Assembly: GCF_030362855.1 (NCBI RefSeq)
Contig: NZ_JAUCBP010000001.1
Location: 193,613 to 257,612, forward strand
DNA length: 64,000 nucleotides
Direction of reading: 5' to 3'
Source: Neoalteromonas arenosi
Lineage (GTDB): Bacteria; Pseudomonadota; Gammaproteobacteria; Enterobacterales; Alteromonadaceae
Shown here: one piece after another, positions 1 to 10,359 of the stretch
Numbering within the stretch: position 1 is the stretch's first letter
Layout: every line of letters begins with the position of its first letter
Notes under the pieces: model-generated
What the model was told of the DNA's origin: nothing
The model's database searches: none
What the model saw: the letters and a program-made list of their open reading frames with translations, nothing else
Translations under genes and position numbers: made by a program

Positions 1-1259
1 TTCTGCGTCCGTGACGCAAGCGTTCTTACTTCATCAGCAACAACCGCGAACCCACGACCTTGTTCGCCTGCTCGTGCTGCCTCAATTGCAGCGTTCAAGG
101 CCAGCAAGTTAGTTTGCTCAGCAATACCTTTGATGACATCCAAAATCACGCCCACTTGATTTGAGTCATCTTCAAGTTTACGAATAACTTCGGCTGTCTC
201 TTCTACACTGTTCGCCAAGGTTTGAATGCTGTTCACAGTAGAATCAACGACGCGCTGGCCATCGCTAGCAGCGTTAGAGGCATCACTTGCAGCACCTGCA
301 GCTTCTGCGGCACTGCTTGCTACAGAGTTTACGCTCACTGTCATATTGTCTACCGCAGTTTTAGCATCTGCAGCTGATCGTTGTTGTGCTGAAATGGTGG
401 TTTGGGTTTGGTCCGATACTTGGTTGAGGTTTCTCGCCAGCTCCGCTAATGGCATTGACGATTCACAAATTTCACGCACAACGTTTTGCAACTTAGCCAC
501 AAATTGGTTAAACCAATGCACCAAATCGCCAATTTCATCTTTGTTTTTGGTTTCGATGCGGACCGTTAAGTCGCCGTCTTCTTGGGCGATATCTTTGAGT
601 GATTTAACCACGTCAATAATGCTACTGCGCAAGGATGTTACGATAGGCAACGAAATAGCGAATAACAGCACTACAGTAATGACGCCCATAAACACACCGA
701 TGTAAATCAGTGAGTTAGCTTCTTCATTACTACTTTTAATTGCACTTTGAAACGCCGCTAGACGGTCATCACTAAAACGTTCTAATCGCGCTTTAGCATC
801 ATCAAAGGCACCGTTCATGCGAGCAGATTGCTCAGCTAACTTTGAAAAATCTGCGGTACCGTTGACCATCGATTCGCTAACCGCGAATGCTGTCGCGTAG
901 TAATTATTAAAGCCGTCTAAAATAGCAGAGGCTTCGGTGCGCAGGGCTGGATCAACATCACCAATCTCGGTTAAATTTTGCTGGGTTAGAGCCGCTAGTT
1001 CCTCAGCCCGCCCCAGAGTGTCTTCATCACCTGTAGTCACTGCGGCGCTGAGCGTTTCCTTAACCTTTTCCATATTCACTAGTGCGGCATCAGAAGCACG
1101 CAAGGCAGGAAACTGCACTTCTTTGGCATCTTCAAGCGCCACTACGTTGCCACTGGCAACGCTGTAAGTGAGCGCTAAGTAGATAATAAACAGAATTGAA
1201 CCAATGGCTGGTATCAAATACAGCTTCTGTGCAATAGACATACGAGATAAAAAATTCAT
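1..1259 (-). CDS. Methyl-accepting chemotaxis protein, 3' part beyond window
   Basis: Reading leftward from an ATG at 1259, 419 codons stay open to the window edge, so the C-terminal end is missing. An N-terminal membrane segment lies at about residues 12-34, then a periplasmic sensor region of about 150 residues, then a second membrane segment ([16 protein letters not shown]). A HAMP domain (DLTVRIE...[13 protein letters not shown]) follows, then the long helical signalling domain up to the conserved hairpin, with [19 protein letters not shown] and [13 protein letters not shown] visible. This is the classical receptor layout that signals to CheA/CheW. The ligand cannot be told from the sensor region. 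No che genes are in the window, so it looks like a solitary receptor. Confidence 0.93.
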   Translation of the reverse strand, partial: MNFLSRMSIAQKLYLIPAIGSILFIIYLALTYSVASGNVVALEDAKEVQFPALRASDAALVNMEKVKETLSAAVTTGDEDTLGRAEELAALTQQNLTEIGDVDPALRTEASAILDGFNNYYATAFAVSESMVNGTADFSKLAEQSARMNGAFDDAKARLERFSDDRLAAFQSAIKSSNEEANSLIYIGVFMGVITVVLLFAISLPIVTSLRSSIIDVVKSLKDIAQEDGDLTVRIETKNKDEIGDLVHWFNQFVAKLQNVVREICESSMPLAELARNLNQVSDQTQTTISAQQRSAADAKTAVDNMTVSVNSVASSAAEAAGAASDASNAASDGQRVVDSTVNSIQTLANSVEETAEVIRKLEDDSNQVGVILDVIKGIAEQTNLLALNAAIEAARAGEQGRGFAVVADEVRTLASRTQ

Positions 1260-1328
1260 AGACACCCTATTATTCTTATGCCGATTCAGTAACGGCAATT
1301 CCAGTATAGGCTAAATTTTCTGCGTTTG

Positions 1329-1805
1329 TTAACCGTCAAATGGCGTTACTGATGCGCCAGATAAAGTGTAGCCTACTGAAGCGATATCGCCGCTCCAACC
1401 TTCGGTCGACAATACGCCAGACACCCAAACGGCGTCGTATAGGTTATCTATCGGCACTCCTTCAGTAAATTTTACATAAACAATTTGATTTGAAGGCGGC
1501 GGAGGTACATGCACACAGGCGCCGAAGTAGGGTACCAGTAAGAACTCTGTGGTCATTTCCGCAGTACCTTCAAGCGGTACTACAAAGCCTGGGATTTTTA
1601 CCGACTGGCCGTTTAACTCTCCAACTACCGGAGCATTAGGTAATGCTTGGCTCATATTGCCAAGGTGATTAACCGGTGGTGCGGTTGGGATCTCAAAGCC
1701 TTCGGGCATCAAATCTTCCCACCAGACTTCTTTGTACTCTTCGGCGCTTATTGCAGTTGTAAAAAACAGTAGGCCCAAAATGAAAAATGGAATTTTAAAT
1801 CGCAA
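1329..1805 (-). CDS. DUF3299 family periplasmic protein
   Basis: A 158-residue protein with a clear N-terminal signal peptide (MRFKIPFFILGLLFFTTAISA). The mature part carries the family hallmark FGACVHVPPPPSNQ, with a Cys-x-His just before a proline run, preceded by KIPGFVVPLEG. DUF3299 proteins are exported and often sit near ABC transporter or lipoprotein genes; their biochemical role is not established. It is a single gene here, with 104 bp to ppa upstream on the same strand. A stem-loop terminator in that gap argues that it has its own promoter. Function unknown. Confidence 0.8.
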   Translation of the reverse strand: MRFKIPFFILGLLFFTTAISAEEYKEVWWEDLMPEGFEIPTAPPVNHLGNMSQALPNAPVVGELNGQSVKIPGFVVPLEGTAEMTTEFLLVPYFGACVHVPPPPSNQIVYVKFTEGVPIDNLYDAVWVSGVLSTEGWSGDIASVGYTLSGASVTPFDG

Positions 1806-1863
1806 CGTATTTACCTCTCATAGTTAGCCTTAGTGTGCCACTTAAGAACCTCGCACTACAAAC

Positions 1864-1890
1864 AAAAAGAGCCCAACAGTGTGGGCTCTT
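1864..1890 (-). terminator. Intrinsic terminator after ppa
   Basis: A 9-bp perfect stem (AAGAGCCCA/TGGGCTCTT) with a 6-base loop. In the minus-strand direction it is followed by a run of five T. It lies 20 bp past the ppa stop codon. Confidence 0.85.
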
Positions 1891-1909
1891 CGATAGATGG
1901 ACTTAAGTC

Positions 1910-2443
1910 CTACTCAGTGGCTTCATAACGCGCAACGCTAGACGTGATTTCTTCTTTCGCTGCTTCTGGACCATACCAACCATCAATTTTAACCCACTTG
2001 TTTGGCTCTAGATCTTTGTAGTGCGCAAAGAAGTGTTCAATTTGCTTTAACAACAATGGCTGAACATCCTCAATCTTGTGAACGTCACGGTAAATCGTCG
2101 ATAGCTTATCTACCGGAACGGCAAGCACCTTAGCGTCTTCGCCCGACTCATCAGTCATTTTGAGTACGCCAATTGGACGCACTGGGATTACCGAACCCGA
2201 AAGTAATGGAAACGGAGTAATGACCAAGACATCGACCGGATCACCATCGTCAGACAGTGTGTTCGGTACATAGCCGTAGTTGGTTGGGTAGTGCATGCAC
2301 GTTGCCATGAAGCGATCGACAAAAAGCGCACCTGTATCTTTGTCTACTTCGTACTTAACGGGATCTGCGTGAGCAGGGATCTCAATAATTACGTTAACTT
2401 CATCAGGGACTTTCTTGCCTGCTGGAATAGCGTTCAAGCTCAT
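1910..2443 (-). CDS. ppa: Inorganic pyrophosphatase
   Basis: Soluble family I pyrophosphatase that hydrolyses pyrophosphate to two phosphates, driving biosynthetic reactions forward. At 177 residues it matches the usual bacterial length (about 175). The metal-binding signature DGDPVD lies at residues 66-71, preceded by the conserved NYGYVPNT stretch. The ending near [15 protein letters not shown] is also typical. It is followed by a strong terminator at 1864-1890 and preceded by the fbp gene 98 bp away on the same strand. Pyrophosphatase next to fructose-bisphosphatase fits a small gluconeogenesis/phosphate-metabolism cluster, but they may have separate promoters. Confidence 0.97.
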   Translation of the reverse strand: MSLNAIPAGKKVPDEVNVIIEIPAHADPVKYEVDKDTGALFVDRFMATCMHYPTNYGYVPNTLSDDGDPVDVLVITPFPLLSGSVIPVRPIGVLKMTDESGEDAKVLAVPVDKLSTIYRDVHKIEDVQPLLLKQIEHFFAHYKDLEPNKWVKIDGWYGPEAAKEEITSSVARYEATE

Positions 2444-2541
2444 CGGTTTATCCTTTCTTAATAAAATATGCGCCGATTATACGGAATTGCATACAAAATT
2501 GAATCCACATACGACTATCGTCGTGCGCTTTTTCGCTTCAT

Positions 2542-3510
2542 TTACTCGTAATAGCTTAAACAAGCCTCGATTTCATTCTTCGAGCCCAATAATGTGGGCA
2601 CGCGCTGATGAATCTCGCTGGGCATCACTTCCATGATGCGACCTGCACCTGTATCAGCCAAACCACCGGCTTGTTCCATCAAAAACGCCATTGGGTTTGC
2701 TTCATACAGCAAACGCAATTTTCCGGGCTTGGCAGGATTGCGCTTGTCGAACGGGTAAGCAAAGATGCCTCCGCGACACAAGACACGGTGAATATCGCCC
2801 ACCATTGCCGCTACCCAACGCATGTTGTAATCCTTCTTCCGCGGTCCTTCTGAACCTGCAATTAAGTCAGCAACATAGCGCTGAATCGGCTCTTCCCAGT
2901 GACGTTGGTTAGACGTGTTAATAGCAAATTCTGATGTATCTTCCGGCACTTTGACATTGGCTTGAGTCACCAAAAAACCACCATGAGTTTTGTCCAAGGT
3001 ATACAAATGCGTGCCACGCCCCGTTGTCATCGCTAACATGGTTGAAGGGCCATATAGTACGTAACCCGCAGCAACCATTTGCGTACCGGGTTGTAAGAAT
3101 GCCGAAGGATCATCTGGCTCCATCCATTGCGGTGCGTGAGTGATAGAAAAAATAGTCCCAATCAAACTATTAATTTCTGTATTCGATGAGCCATCGAGTG
3201 GATCGAAACTGACTAAGTACTTGCCTTCTGGATTGCAAGGTACTACCTCGTCCTCTTCTTCAGATGAAATGGCCTTCACATAACCCGATTCGCGTAATGT
3301 ATCTTTCAGGATCTGGTTAGAAATAACATCGAGTTTCTTTTGCGTTTCACCTTGTACATTCTCACTCAAGGTAGAGCCCAAAACGCCAGCCAGGGCGCCT
3401 TGGCTAACACGGAAAGAAATTTCTTTACAGCCTGCGAGTAGCGTTCGGATTAGTAATATCAGTTCAAGGGGAGCACCATCTTTTTGCAATTGCGAGTTAA
3501 GTCGTTTCAT
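2542..3510 (-). CDS. fbp: Fructose-1,6-bisphosphatase class I
   Basis: Cytosolic gluconeogenic enzyme that removes the 1-phosphate from fructose 1,6-bisphosphate. At 322 residues it has the expected size. The metal/substrate signature DPLDGSSN is at residues 103-110, the SSEEEDE acidic motif just before it, and [28 protein letters not shown] near the C-terminus is characteristic of class I. The start is ATG at 3510. It faces mpl across a 217-bp divergent gap in which I recognise no defined operator. In many gammaproteobacteria mpl and fbp are neighbours in this same divergent arrangement. Confidence 0.97.
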   Translation of the reverse strand: MKRLNSQLQKDGAPLELILLIRTLLAGCKEISFRVSQGALAGVLGSTLSENVQGETQKKLDVISNQILKDTLRESGYVKAISSEEEDEVVPCNPEGKYLVSFDPLDGSSNTEINSLIGTIFSITHAPQWMEPDDPSAFLQPGTQMVAAGYVLYGPSTMLAMTTGRGTHLYTLDKTHGGFLVTQANVKVPEDTSEFAINTSNQRHWEEPIQRYVADLIAGSEGPRKKDYNMRWVAAMVGDIHRVLCRGGIFAYPFDKRNPAKPGKLRLLYEANPMAFLMEQAGGLADTGAGRIMEVMPSEIHQRVPTLLGSKNEIEACLSYYE

Positions 3511-3727
3511 TCTGACAACATGCCTTGTTAAATTGTGTAGGGTTTATATTAGTCGTTGTCACCGAGCATCCATTAGCCCGCGACAACTTTTGCTTATTAA
3601 TGCTTTATTATTGTTCGATTAAGCCTGCTGATTGTAACCTTTGATCGCACAAGAGTGAAATCGGTTATTCGCCAGAAGCAACGCATCTGGTACAGTTCTC
3701 ATTAACTAAAATAACAACAACACAAAT

Positions 3728-5095
3728 ATGCACGTACACATTCTCGGTATTTGCGGCAGTTTTATGGGTGGTATAGCCGCAATTGCCAAATCACTTGGCC
3801 ATACAGTCACAGGCTCGGATAAGAATGTTTATCCGCCAATGTCAACGCAACTTACCGACCTCGGCATAAGCCTCACTGAAGGCTACGACACGAAGCAATT
3901 TGAACCGCTACCCGACATTGTGATTGTCGGCAATGCAATGTCGCGTGGAAATCCTGCGGTCGAATACGTGCTCAATCGCAATATTCCTTACACCAGTGGA
4001 CCGCAATGGTTATTAGAAAACTTATTGAAAGATCGTTGGGTATTGGCGATTGCCGGCACTCACGGCAAGACCACCACCAGCAGTATGGTTGCATGGATCT
4101 TAGAGGCTACCGGTTTAGAGCCCGGTTTTCTGATCGGCGGTGTACCAGAAAATTTTGGCGTTTCGGCTCGCGTTGGTGCCAGCCCATTTTTTGTCATTGA
4201 AGCAGATGAATACGACTCAGCATTCTTTGACAAGCGTTCGAAGTTTGTTCATTATCGACCAAGAACGCTTGTTCTTAATAACCTAGAGTTTGATCACGCT
4301 GATATTTTTCCCGACCTTGCAGCCATTCAACGGCAATTCCATCACTTGATGCGCATGGTACCGGGCAATGGTATGGCGGTTTATCCAGCTGCGGATGAAA
4401 ATTTAATGGCAATGCTTGAGCAAGGTTGCTGGTGTGAACAGCAAAGTCTGGGCAACGATTGGCAATATAAATTAATCAATAATGACGGCAGCGCCTTTGA
4501 TGTTATTCATCAGCAGCAGACAGTTGGCACCGTAAAATGGACGTTGATTGGCCTGCATAATGTCAACAATGCCATGATGGCTATTGCCGCCGCTCATCAT
4601 GCGGGTGTCCAAATCGATGATGCAATTTCCGCACTCGCCAGCTTCAAAAACGTCAAACGTCGCATGGAACTAAAAGGGAAGGTTGCTAACACCGCCGTAT
4701 ACGATGACTTTGCCCACCATCCCACTGCCATTCAAACCACCCTGGATGGTTTGCGCAATAACGTTGGGAAAGAACGCATTCTAGCGGTCCTAGAACCGCG
4801 TTCTAACACGATGAAAATGGGCGTCCACAAAGATTTGCTTGCCCACTCGTGGGCCGCAGCCGATGAAGTATTCGTTTACATGCCCGATACTGTCGACTGG
4901 TCTATGGATGAAGTTGTCCAGCACAGCAATAATCCCGTACACGTGTTTAATTGCACCGATGAACTGCTTAAGAGTCTAATGCGTACTCAGAGACAAGTTT
5001 CTGAGCCACAGCATATACTTGTGATGAGTAATGGTGGCTTTGCCGGCATCCACGGCAAAATTCTAACTCAATTAGGACATTCTAATGACGGATAA
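3728..5095 (+). CDS. mpl: UDP-N-acetylmuramate:L-Ala-gamma-D-Glu-meso-DAP ligase
   Basis: Murein peptide ligase of the peptidoglycan recycling pathway. It joins recovered tripeptide to UDP-MurNAc in the cytoplasm using ATP. The N-terminal Rossmann domain begins [14 protein letters not shown], the ATP P-loop GTHGKTT is at residues 110-116, and the central segment [21 protein letters not shown] is diagnostic of Mpl against MurC. The C-terminal domain has the [10 protein letters not shown] motif. The 455 residues match the family. Its last 11 bases overlap the ubiX start, so the two genes are very probably cotranscribed. Confidence 0.97.
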   Translation: MHVHILGICGSFMGGIAAIAKSLGHTVTGSDKNVYPPMSTQLTDLGISLTEGYDTKQFEPLPDIVIVGNAMSRGNPAVEYVLNRNIPYTSGPQWLLENLLKDRWVLAIAGTHGKTTTSSMVAWILEATGLEPGFLIGGVPENFGVSARVGASPFFVIEADEYDSAFFDKRSKFVHYRPRTLVLNNLEFDHADIFPDLAAIQRQFHHLMRMVPGNGMAVYPAADENLMAMLEQGCWCEQQSLGNDWQYKLINNDGSAFDVIHQQQTVGTVKWTLIGLHNVNNAMMAIAAAHHAGVQIDDAISALASFKNVKRRMELKGKVANTAVYDDFAHHPTAIQTTLDGLRNNVGKERILAVLEPRSNTMKMGVHKDLLAHSWAAADEVFVYMPDTVDWSMDEVVQHSNNPVHVFNCTDELLKSLMRTQRQVSEPQHILVMSNGGFAGIHGKILTQLGHSNDG

Positions 5096-5726
5096 GCATA
5101 TGCTTGATCAGCCTTGGCCAAAACAAATTTCACTTGCCATAACCGGCGCTTCGGGAGCGCCCTATGCACTGCGGCTATTGGCCCAATTAGTCGCGGCTGA
5201 TTATCAAGTGTTTTTGATGATCTCATCGGCCGCCAAGGTAGTCTTCGCGACTGAAGAAGGTGTGCAAATCCCTAGCGGTAAAGAACCTGCAGCAAATTGG
5301 TTTATTGAGCGCTTTAATGCCAAACAAGAACAGATAGTCTTATGTGGTAAAGAAGATTGGTTTTCGCCGGTCGCTAGTGGCTCATCGGCGCCCAAACAAA
5401 TGGTGATTTGCCCGTGCTCTACCGGCACATTGTCTGCAGTTGCTAGAGGTGGATGCGATAATTTAATTGAACGTGCGGCCGACGTCACCATCAAAGAGCG
5501 TGGGCAACTAATTTTAGTACCCCGCGAAATGCCGTTATCAACCATTCATTTAGAGAATATGCTGACCTTAAGCAAACTCGGCGTGACTATAATGCCCGCA
5601 GCGCCAGGGTTTTATCATCAGCCTAAGACTATCGACGATTTGGTTGATTTTGTAGTGGCCCGAATCCTTGATCACCTAGGTATCGAGCAAGGTCTGGTTA
5701 ATCGCTGGGGCTATAGGCAAAAGTAG
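5085..5726 (+). CDS. ubiX: Flavin prenyltransferase UbiX
   Basis: Makes prenylated FMN, the cofactor of the UbiD decarboxylase in ubiquinone biosynthesis. The flavin-binding start [14 protein letters not shown], the [25 protein letters not shown] core and [19 protein letters not shown] are all characteristic. The 213 residues agree with the family. The ATG at 5085 overlaps the end of mpl by 11 bases, implying translational coupling. An alternative ATG at 5100 (MLDQPWP) would remove five residues and cannot be ruled out. No ubiD gene is in this window. Confidence 0.96.
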   Translation: MTDKHMLDQPWPKQISLAITGASGAPYALRLLAQLVAADYQVFLMISSAAKVVFATEEGVQIPSGKEPAANWFIERFNAKQEQIVLCGKEDWFSPVASGSSAPKQMVICPCSTGTLSAVARGGCDNLIERAADVTIKERGQLILVPREMPLSTIHLENMLTLSKLGVTIMPAAPGFYHQPKTIDDLVDFVVARILDHLGIEQGLVNRWGYRQK

Positions 5727-5734
5727 CATCTCAA

Positions 5735-5754
5735 TTAAGAACAACTGTTCTTAA
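5735..5754. terminator. Hairpin between convergent ubiX and rraA
   Basis: Perfect 9-bp inverted repeat TTAAGAACA/TGTTCTTAA with a 2-base centre, placed in the 53-bp gap between the two convergent stop codons. There is no long T-run on either side, so it is a candidate bidirectional terminator rather than a proven one. Confidence 0.55.
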
Positions 5755-5779
5755 CCTCCCAAAGCCCTGCGAACCAGGA

Positions 5780-6265
5780 CTAGTCCACATCTAACGGTTC
5801 AGGTGACAGGATGATTCCAGTGCTATCAGCGTAGATATGATCTTCAGGCAAGAACGTGACGCCAGCGAAATTAACCGCAATATCAACATCACCAATTTGT
5901 TCATCGTCGGCAAGCACCGGAATGCTACCAACAGCGACGATACCAATATCTAAGTCTTCCAGAACATCTACTTCACGCACGCTGCCAAAGCAAATAATCC
6001 CCTCCCACTGGTTGTCTGTAGCGATTTGCGCAATATTGGCGTCAATCAGTGCGCGGCGCAGAGAACCACCACCATCGATCAATAGCACCTTACCCTCACC
6101 ACTTTCAGCAACTACCCGCTCGATTAAGCCGCGATCTTCGTAGCACTTTACCGTGGTGACTTCGCCACCAAACGAAGGCCTGCCGCCATAGCTGATAAAA
6201 ATAGGTTCAAGTACATCCACGCTATCTGCGAATAAATCGCAAAGTTCTGAAGTGTTGTAGTCCAT
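5780..6265 (-). CDS. rraA: RraA family protein (RNase E activity regulator type)
   Basis: A 161-residue protein, the same length as E. coli RraA when translated from ATG 6265 ([16 protein letters not shown]). The open frame extends upstream to 6385, but those 40 residues do not match the family start. [33 protein letters not shown] and the [16 protein letters not shown] core are typical. RraA binds RNase E and dampens mRNA decay in E. coli. The family also includes aldolase-like members, so the regulatory role is inferred from close overall resemblance. It is a single gene, convergent with ubiX. Confidence 0.9.
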   Translation of the reverse strand: MDYNTSELCDLFADSVDVLEPIFISYGGRPSFGGEVTTVKCYEDRGLIERVVAESGEGKVLLIDGGGSLRRALIDANIAQIATDNQWEGIICFGSVREVDVLEDLDIGIVAVGSIPVLADDEQIGDVDIAVNFAGVTFLPEDHIYADSTGIILSPEPLDVD

Positions 6266-6433
6266 GTTAAATCCGGTTAGAGGATAGCTGTTCAAGTTCC
6301 AGTCTAGCACTGGCGTAATGAAAAGTACCAGTCCGCAGCCGGTAGTTGTCATAAACACTTCTTCAAAGTGTAACAAATGTGTCACTGGTGTTGATTATTC
6401 TGCGCAGCATAGAGGTGGCAAAGGATCAGCACT

Positions 6434-6952
6434 ATGCGCTTAGCTACATTGCAGTACATCGATAAAGTAGTGTTTCAGTATTTGTTCAACAAATCGAAAC
6501 ACCGTGATTGTCGACCAATTTTGTGGATTTCACGCACCGGTGACGGCGCTTGTTATCTTCTTATTGCAGCGCTGTTGTGGTGGCTAGACCCCGTGCATGG
6601 CCAGTTATTCAGTTACGTTGGCCTGCTAGCATATGCACTTGAGCTACCGTTGTTTATTGTTTTAAAACGCCTTTTTAAGCGACCAAGACCTGCGGATTTG
6701 TTCAGCAACTTTAATGCGCATATTCAACCGGCAGATAAATTTAGTTTGCCTTCTGGGCACACTGCTGCGGCCTTTTTAATGGCTGTGATAGTGGCGTATT
6801 TTTACCCGTCGATGGCAATTTTAGCCTATACCTGGGCTGGCTTGATTGGTTTATCGCGCATTTTGCTGGGCGTACATTATCCTGGCGATATCCTCGCTGG
6901 TGCGGCGCTGGGCACAACCATTGGGTTGTTAAGTTTATATATCATGGTTTAA
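6434..6952 (+). CDS. PAP2 family membrane phosphatase
   Basis: A 172-residue integral membrane protein with all three acid-phosphatase motifs: a K-x6-RP type motif (KRLFKRPRP, residues 78-85), PSGH (106-109) and SR-x5-H-x3-D (141-152, SRILLGVHYPGD). Family members remove phosphate from lipid substrates such as phosphatidic acid or undecaprenyl pyrophosphate on the outer face of the inner membrane. It is followed after only 2 bp by the glycosyltransferase-like gene, so the two are cotranscribed. The same pairing is known in Vibrio and Shewanella-type genomes. The exact lipid substrate is unknown. Confidence 0.88.
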   Translation: MRLATLQYIDKVVFQYLFNKSKHRDCRPILWISRTGDGACYLLIAALLWWLDPVHGQLFSYVGLLAYALELPLFIVLKRLFKRPRPADLFSNFNAHIQPADKFSLPSGHTAAAFLMAVIVAYFYPSMAILAYTWAGLIGLSRILLGVHYPGDILAGAALGTTIGLLSLYIMV

Positions 6953-6954
6953 CT

Positions 6955-8025
6955 ATGCTCAAAATTGCCTACGGTGTACAAGGCACCGGCAACGGACACA
7001 TCACGCGCGCACGGGCAATGGCCCACGCATTTAATCAACGCGACGACGTGCAAGTCGATTATTTTTTCTCCGGCCGAGCCGCAAAGAAATATTTCGATAT
7101 GGAATGCTTTGGCGCCTATCAAACCTATAGCGGTTTGAGTTTTGTCTGTAAACGCGGCCAAGTGGCCAAATGGCAAACCGTAAAGTCCCAGCAATATCGA
7201 CAGTTTTATCGCGACTTAAACGCGTTAGACCTACGTCAGTACGATCTGGTTATCAATGACTTCGAGCCACTAACTGCATGGGCAGCCAAACGACAAGGTA
7301 TACCATCGCTATCGATTAGCCATCAAGCTGCATTCAGTCTCGGAGCGCCCAAGGCCGGTGCAAGTTTTATCGACAACATCATTATGCGCTTTTTTGCCCC
7401 AACGGATATTCAGCTGGGTGTACATTGGTTTCACTTTGGCAAAGCCATTTTACCGCCATTCATTGTTGAGCAACCCATTGACAATCCGACTGCTGATAAA
7501 GTACTGGTTTATTTGCCATTTGAGTCCATTGAAGACGTACAAGCCATGCTTGAGCCAATCAGCGAGCAACCGTTTGTGTGTTTTCATCCAGACGTACAGC
7601 GAACCCACAAACGACAGCATGTTGAATGGCATCCAACTTCACAGAAAGCCTTCAAGCAAGCGCTGGTCAATACCTCTGGGGTGATAGCAAACGCCGGTTT
7701 TGAATTGTCCAGTGAAGCCTTGCGATTGGGCAAAAAGTTGTTACTCAAGCCTTTAAATGGGCAATTCGAACAGCTTTCAAATGCCCAAACACTGCGCGAT
7801 CTTAATCTCTGCGACACTATGTACATCCTCGACACGGACAGTGTCGAAGAGTGGCTTAACGCAGAAAATCTAGAGCCTATCACTTTTCCAAATAATCCGG
7901 ATATCTTGATTGATTGGCTGATACAAAAAAATTGGGATCAAACTGAGCAGGTATGTCAACAACTATGGCGCCAGGTTAAGTTCCCGGATCGCACTCGCCA
8001 GCAGCTCATGAAGCTTGCAATTTAA
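6955..8025 (+). CDS. MJ1255/VC2487 family glycosyltransferase-like protein
   Basis: A 356-residue cytosolic protein of the MJ1255/VC2487 family. It opens with the GT-B-like glycine-rich loop KIAYGVQGTGNGHITRARAMAHAF. Later there is a nucleotide-sugar-binding-like segment: SGVIANAGFELSSEALRLGKKLLLKPLNGQFEQLSNAQTL. Such proteins resemble MurG/UDP-glucosyltransferases, but the reaction has not been established to my knowledge. Coupling to a PAP2 phosphatase 2 bp upstream suggests envelope lipid or glycan work (inference). It is followed by a 56-bp gap to the lptM-lysA operon. Confidence 0.8.
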   Translation: MLKIAYGVQGTGNGHITRARAMAHAFNQRDDVQVDYFFSGRAAKKYFDMECFGAYQTYSGLSFVCKRGQVAKWQTVKSQQYRQFYRDLNALDLRQYDLVINDFEPLTAWAAKRQGIPSLSISHQAAFSLGAPKAGASFIDNIIMRFFAPTDIQLGVHWFHFGKAILPPFIVEQPIDNPTADKVLVYLPFESIEDVQAMLEPISEQPFVCFHPDVQRTHKRQHVEWHPTSQKAFKQALVNTSGVIANAGFELSSEALRLGKKLLLKPLNGQFEQLSNAQTLRDLNLCDTMYILDTDSVEEWLNAENLEPITFPNNPDILIDWLIQKNWDQTEQVCQQLWRQVKFPDRTRQQLMKLAI

Positions 8026-8081
8026 ACCGTCAATGCGATGATAGCGGGATTCTCCGTTAGTACCTTTGGACGTCATCTGCC

Positions 8082-8243
8082 TTGAAAAAATCTCGTTATT
8101 TGGCTCTTGCCGCAGCAACTTGTGTGTTTCTTTCTGCCTGCGGCTATCGAGGCCCACTATATTTACCGCAAGATCCACCGCAAAACACCGAGCAAGAAAC
8201 TCCTGATTCAGAGCAAACCGATGCTCAGCAAGAGGAGAAATAA
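8082..8243 (+). CDS. lptM: LPS assembly-associated small lipoprotein LptM
   Basis: A 53-residue reading frame with TTG start at 8082. It has a lipoprotein signal (KKSRYLALAAATCVFLSAC, lipobox LSAC with Cys20) followed at once by GYRGPLYLP, the C-G-x-(K/R)-G-P-L-Y motif of LptM (formerly YifL). The tail is rich in Gln, Glu, Asp and Pro. LptM stabilises the LptD-LptE outer-membrane translocon in E. coli. Its stop overlaps the lysA ATG as TAATG, matching the conserved position of this gene directly before lysA or dapF. The TTG start is inferred from the signal peptide; there is no better ATG. Confidence 0.9.
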   Translation: MKKSRYLALAAATCVFLSACGYRGPLYLPQDPPQNTEQETPDSEQTDAQQEEK

Positions 8244-9493
8244 TGGATTATTTCAATTATGAAGACGGTATTTTGTATGCGGAAGATGTTGCTGTTCAAG
8301 AGATTGCTGCTGAGTACGGTACGCCACTTTATATCTATTCGCGAAAAACGTTAGAGCGGCACTGGCGCGCCTTTGATAGCGCTGTTGGCAATCACCCTCA
8401 CCTTATTTGTTACGCAGTGAAAGCTAACTCTAACTTGGGAGTCTTGAGCGTACTAGCCAAACTTGGCTCGGGTTTCGACATAGTCTCAGCGGGCGAGTTG
8501 GCGCGTGTTATCGAAGCTGGCGGTGACCCCAAAAAGGTTGTATTTAGTGGCGTGGGTAAAACGGCCGAAGAAATTGAATATGCGCTAGCATGTAATATTT
8601 TGTGCTTCAATGTGGAGTCTGAGTCAGAGTTACAGCGTATCAGTGACGTTGCTGTACGTTGTGGCAAGGTCGCCAATATTTCGCTGCGCATAAACCCAGA
8701 TGTTGATGCCAAGACTCACCCGTACATTTCTACCGGCCTAAAGGCCAACAAGTTTGGTATTGCTAGCGATAGGGCTCTGGCGACATACGAATTGGCGGCT
8801 TCGTTACCCAATCTGCACGTTGTGGGAATGGATTGTCACATTGGCTCACAACTAACTGAGCTATCGCCATTTGTAGATGCACTGAAACGACTCCTAACAT
8901 TAATTGACCAGTTAGCCGATAAGAATATACACATCAAGCACCTCGATGTGGGTGGTGGCTTAGGCGTGCGCTATAAAGATGAGCAACCACCTCTACCCGA
9001 CGCATATGCCCAAGCGATGGCCGAACAAATGCAAGGCCGCGAAGACTTAATGTTGATTTTGGAACCCGGCCGCGCGATTAGCGGTAACGCAGGCATATTA
9101 GTGACCAAAGTCGAATTCATAAAGGCGGGTGAAGAAAAGAATTTCGCTATTGTTGATGCGGCGATGAATGATTTATTGCGCCCCGCTTTGTACTCTGCTT
9201 GGCAAGAAATTATCCCTCTGAAACAAAAATCTAACGCTACGCCAACGGTATACGATATCGTCGGCCCAGTTTGTGAAACCGGTGACTTCTTGGGTAAAGA
9301 TCGCAAACTAGCGATCAGCGAAGGCGATTTATTAGCCGTTCGCAGTGCCGGAGCATACGGTTTTGTTATGGCGTCAAACTACAACAGTCGCTGCCGTCCA
9401 GCCGAGATTTTAGTCGATGAAAATCAAGCCCATGTAGTACGTGAACGAGAAAAACAAAAAGATCTCTGGAAAGGTGAGCACAAGATTTCGTAA
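8243..9493 (+). CDS. lysA: Diaminopimelate decarboxylase
   Basis: Last enzyme of lysine biosynthesis, converting meso-diaminopimelate to lysine with pyridoxal phosphate. The PLP lysine is K60 in YAVKANSN, the phosphate-binding glycines are in [12 protein letters not shown], and the C-terminal [14 protein letters not shown] supplies the substrate-contact cysteine. The 416 residues are normal. The ATG shares one base with the stop of lptM, and dapF follows after 35 bp, putting the last two steps around meso-DAP in one operon. Confidence 0.98.
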   Translation: MDYFNYEDGILYAEDVAVQEIAAEYGTPLYIYSRKTLERHWRAFDSAVGNHPHLICYAVKANSNLGVLSVLAKLGSGFDIVSAGELARVIEAGGDPKKVVFSGVGKTAEEIEYALACNILCFNVESESELQRISDVAVRCGKVANISLRINPDVDAKTHPYISTGLKANKFGIASDRALATYELAASLPNLHVVGMDCHIGSQLTELSPFVDALKRLLTLIDQLADKNIHIKHLDVGGGLGVRYKDEQPPLPDAYAQAMAEQMQGREDLMLILEPGRAISGNAGILVTKVEFIKAGEEKNFAIVDAAMNDLLRPALYSAWQEIIPLKQKSNATPTVYDIVGPVCETGDFLGKDRKLAISEGDLLAVRSAGAYGFVMASNYNSRCRPAEILVDENQAHVVREREKQKDLWKGEHKIS

Positions 9494-9528
9494 ACTATAG
9501 CTATAAATACAAAAATAATGCGCTAATA

Positions 9529-10359
9529 ATGCTAGTAGACTTCTCAAAAATGCACGGTTTAGGGAACGATTTTGTCGTCATCGACAACGTCTCACAGAAC
9601 GTGTTTTTGTCGAAAGAAAAGATTCAAAAGCTAGCAGATCGCAACTTTGGTATTGGCTTCGACCAATTGTTAATGGTCGAGCCTCCTTACGATCCCGACC
9701 AAGATTTTCACTACCGAATTTTTAACGCCGACGGCTCCGAAGTCTCTCAATGTGGTAATGGTGCGCGCTGTTTTGCGCGGTTTGTAAAACTCAAAGGTTT
9801 AACCAATCGTAACAAAATAGTGGTCAGCACCAAGGCTGGCAAAATGGTGTTGTATCTAGAGCGCGACGGAAACGTAACAGTGAATATGGGACGGCCAAAC
9901 TTCACCCCAAGTGAAATTCCATTAACCGCGCAGAAAGAAGAGAAAACGTACATTATTCGGGCCCAAGAGCACACACTGTTTTGTGGTGCCGTTTCCATGG
10001 GCAATCCTCACTGCGTGATGGAAGTAGACGATATCGAAGCGGCTGATGTGGAAACTATCGGCCCTTTGCTGGAGCGGCACGAGCGCTTTCCCGCGGGTGT
10101 TAATGTCGGCTTTATGCAAGTGCTCAATCCCACGCATATTAAGCTACGCGTATTTGAACGTGGTGCCGGCGAAACACTCGCATGTGGCAGCGGTGCATGC
10201 GCAGCAGTTGCAATAGGACAAATTCAAGGTAAATTAGGCAAAGAAGTGAAAGTTGAACTGCCCGGTGGCAGCTTAAAAATTCGCTGGCAAGGTAAGGATA
10301 ACGTGATAAAAATGACAGGGCCTGCTGAACACATTTTTGATGGGCAGTTGCAACTATGA
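9529..10359 (+). CDS. dapF: Diaminopimelate epimerase
   Basis: Interconverts LL- and meso-diaminopimelate without a cofactor, using two cysteines as acid and base. Both are visible: C75 in SQCGNGARC and C219 in [10 protein letters not shown]. The start [15 protein letters not shown] is the standard family beginning. The 276 residues match E. coli (274). The stop overlaps the start of the next gene by 4 bases (ATGA), so translation is coupled. The product feeds both lysine (via lysA just upstream) and peptidoglycan. Confidence 0.98.
   Translation: MLVDFSKMHGLGNDFVVIDNVSQNVFLSKEKIQKLADRNFGIGFDQLLMVEPPYDPDQDFHYRIFNADGSEVSQCGNGARCFARFVKLKGLTNRNKIVVSTKAGKMVLYLERDGNVTVNMGRPNFTPSEIPLTAQKEEKTYIIRAQEHTLFCGAVSMGNPHCVMEVDDIEAADVETIGPLLERHERFPAGVNVGFMQVLNPTHIKLRVFERGAGETLACGSGACAAVAIGQIQGKLGKEVKVELPGGSLKIRWQGKDNVIKMTGPAEHIFDGQLQL

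Noticed and set aside
1-1170. Plus-strand frames opposite the chemotaxis receptor (226-705 and 937-1167)
   Set aside because: They lie wholly inside a well-supported minus-strand gene and have no ribosome site or family match.
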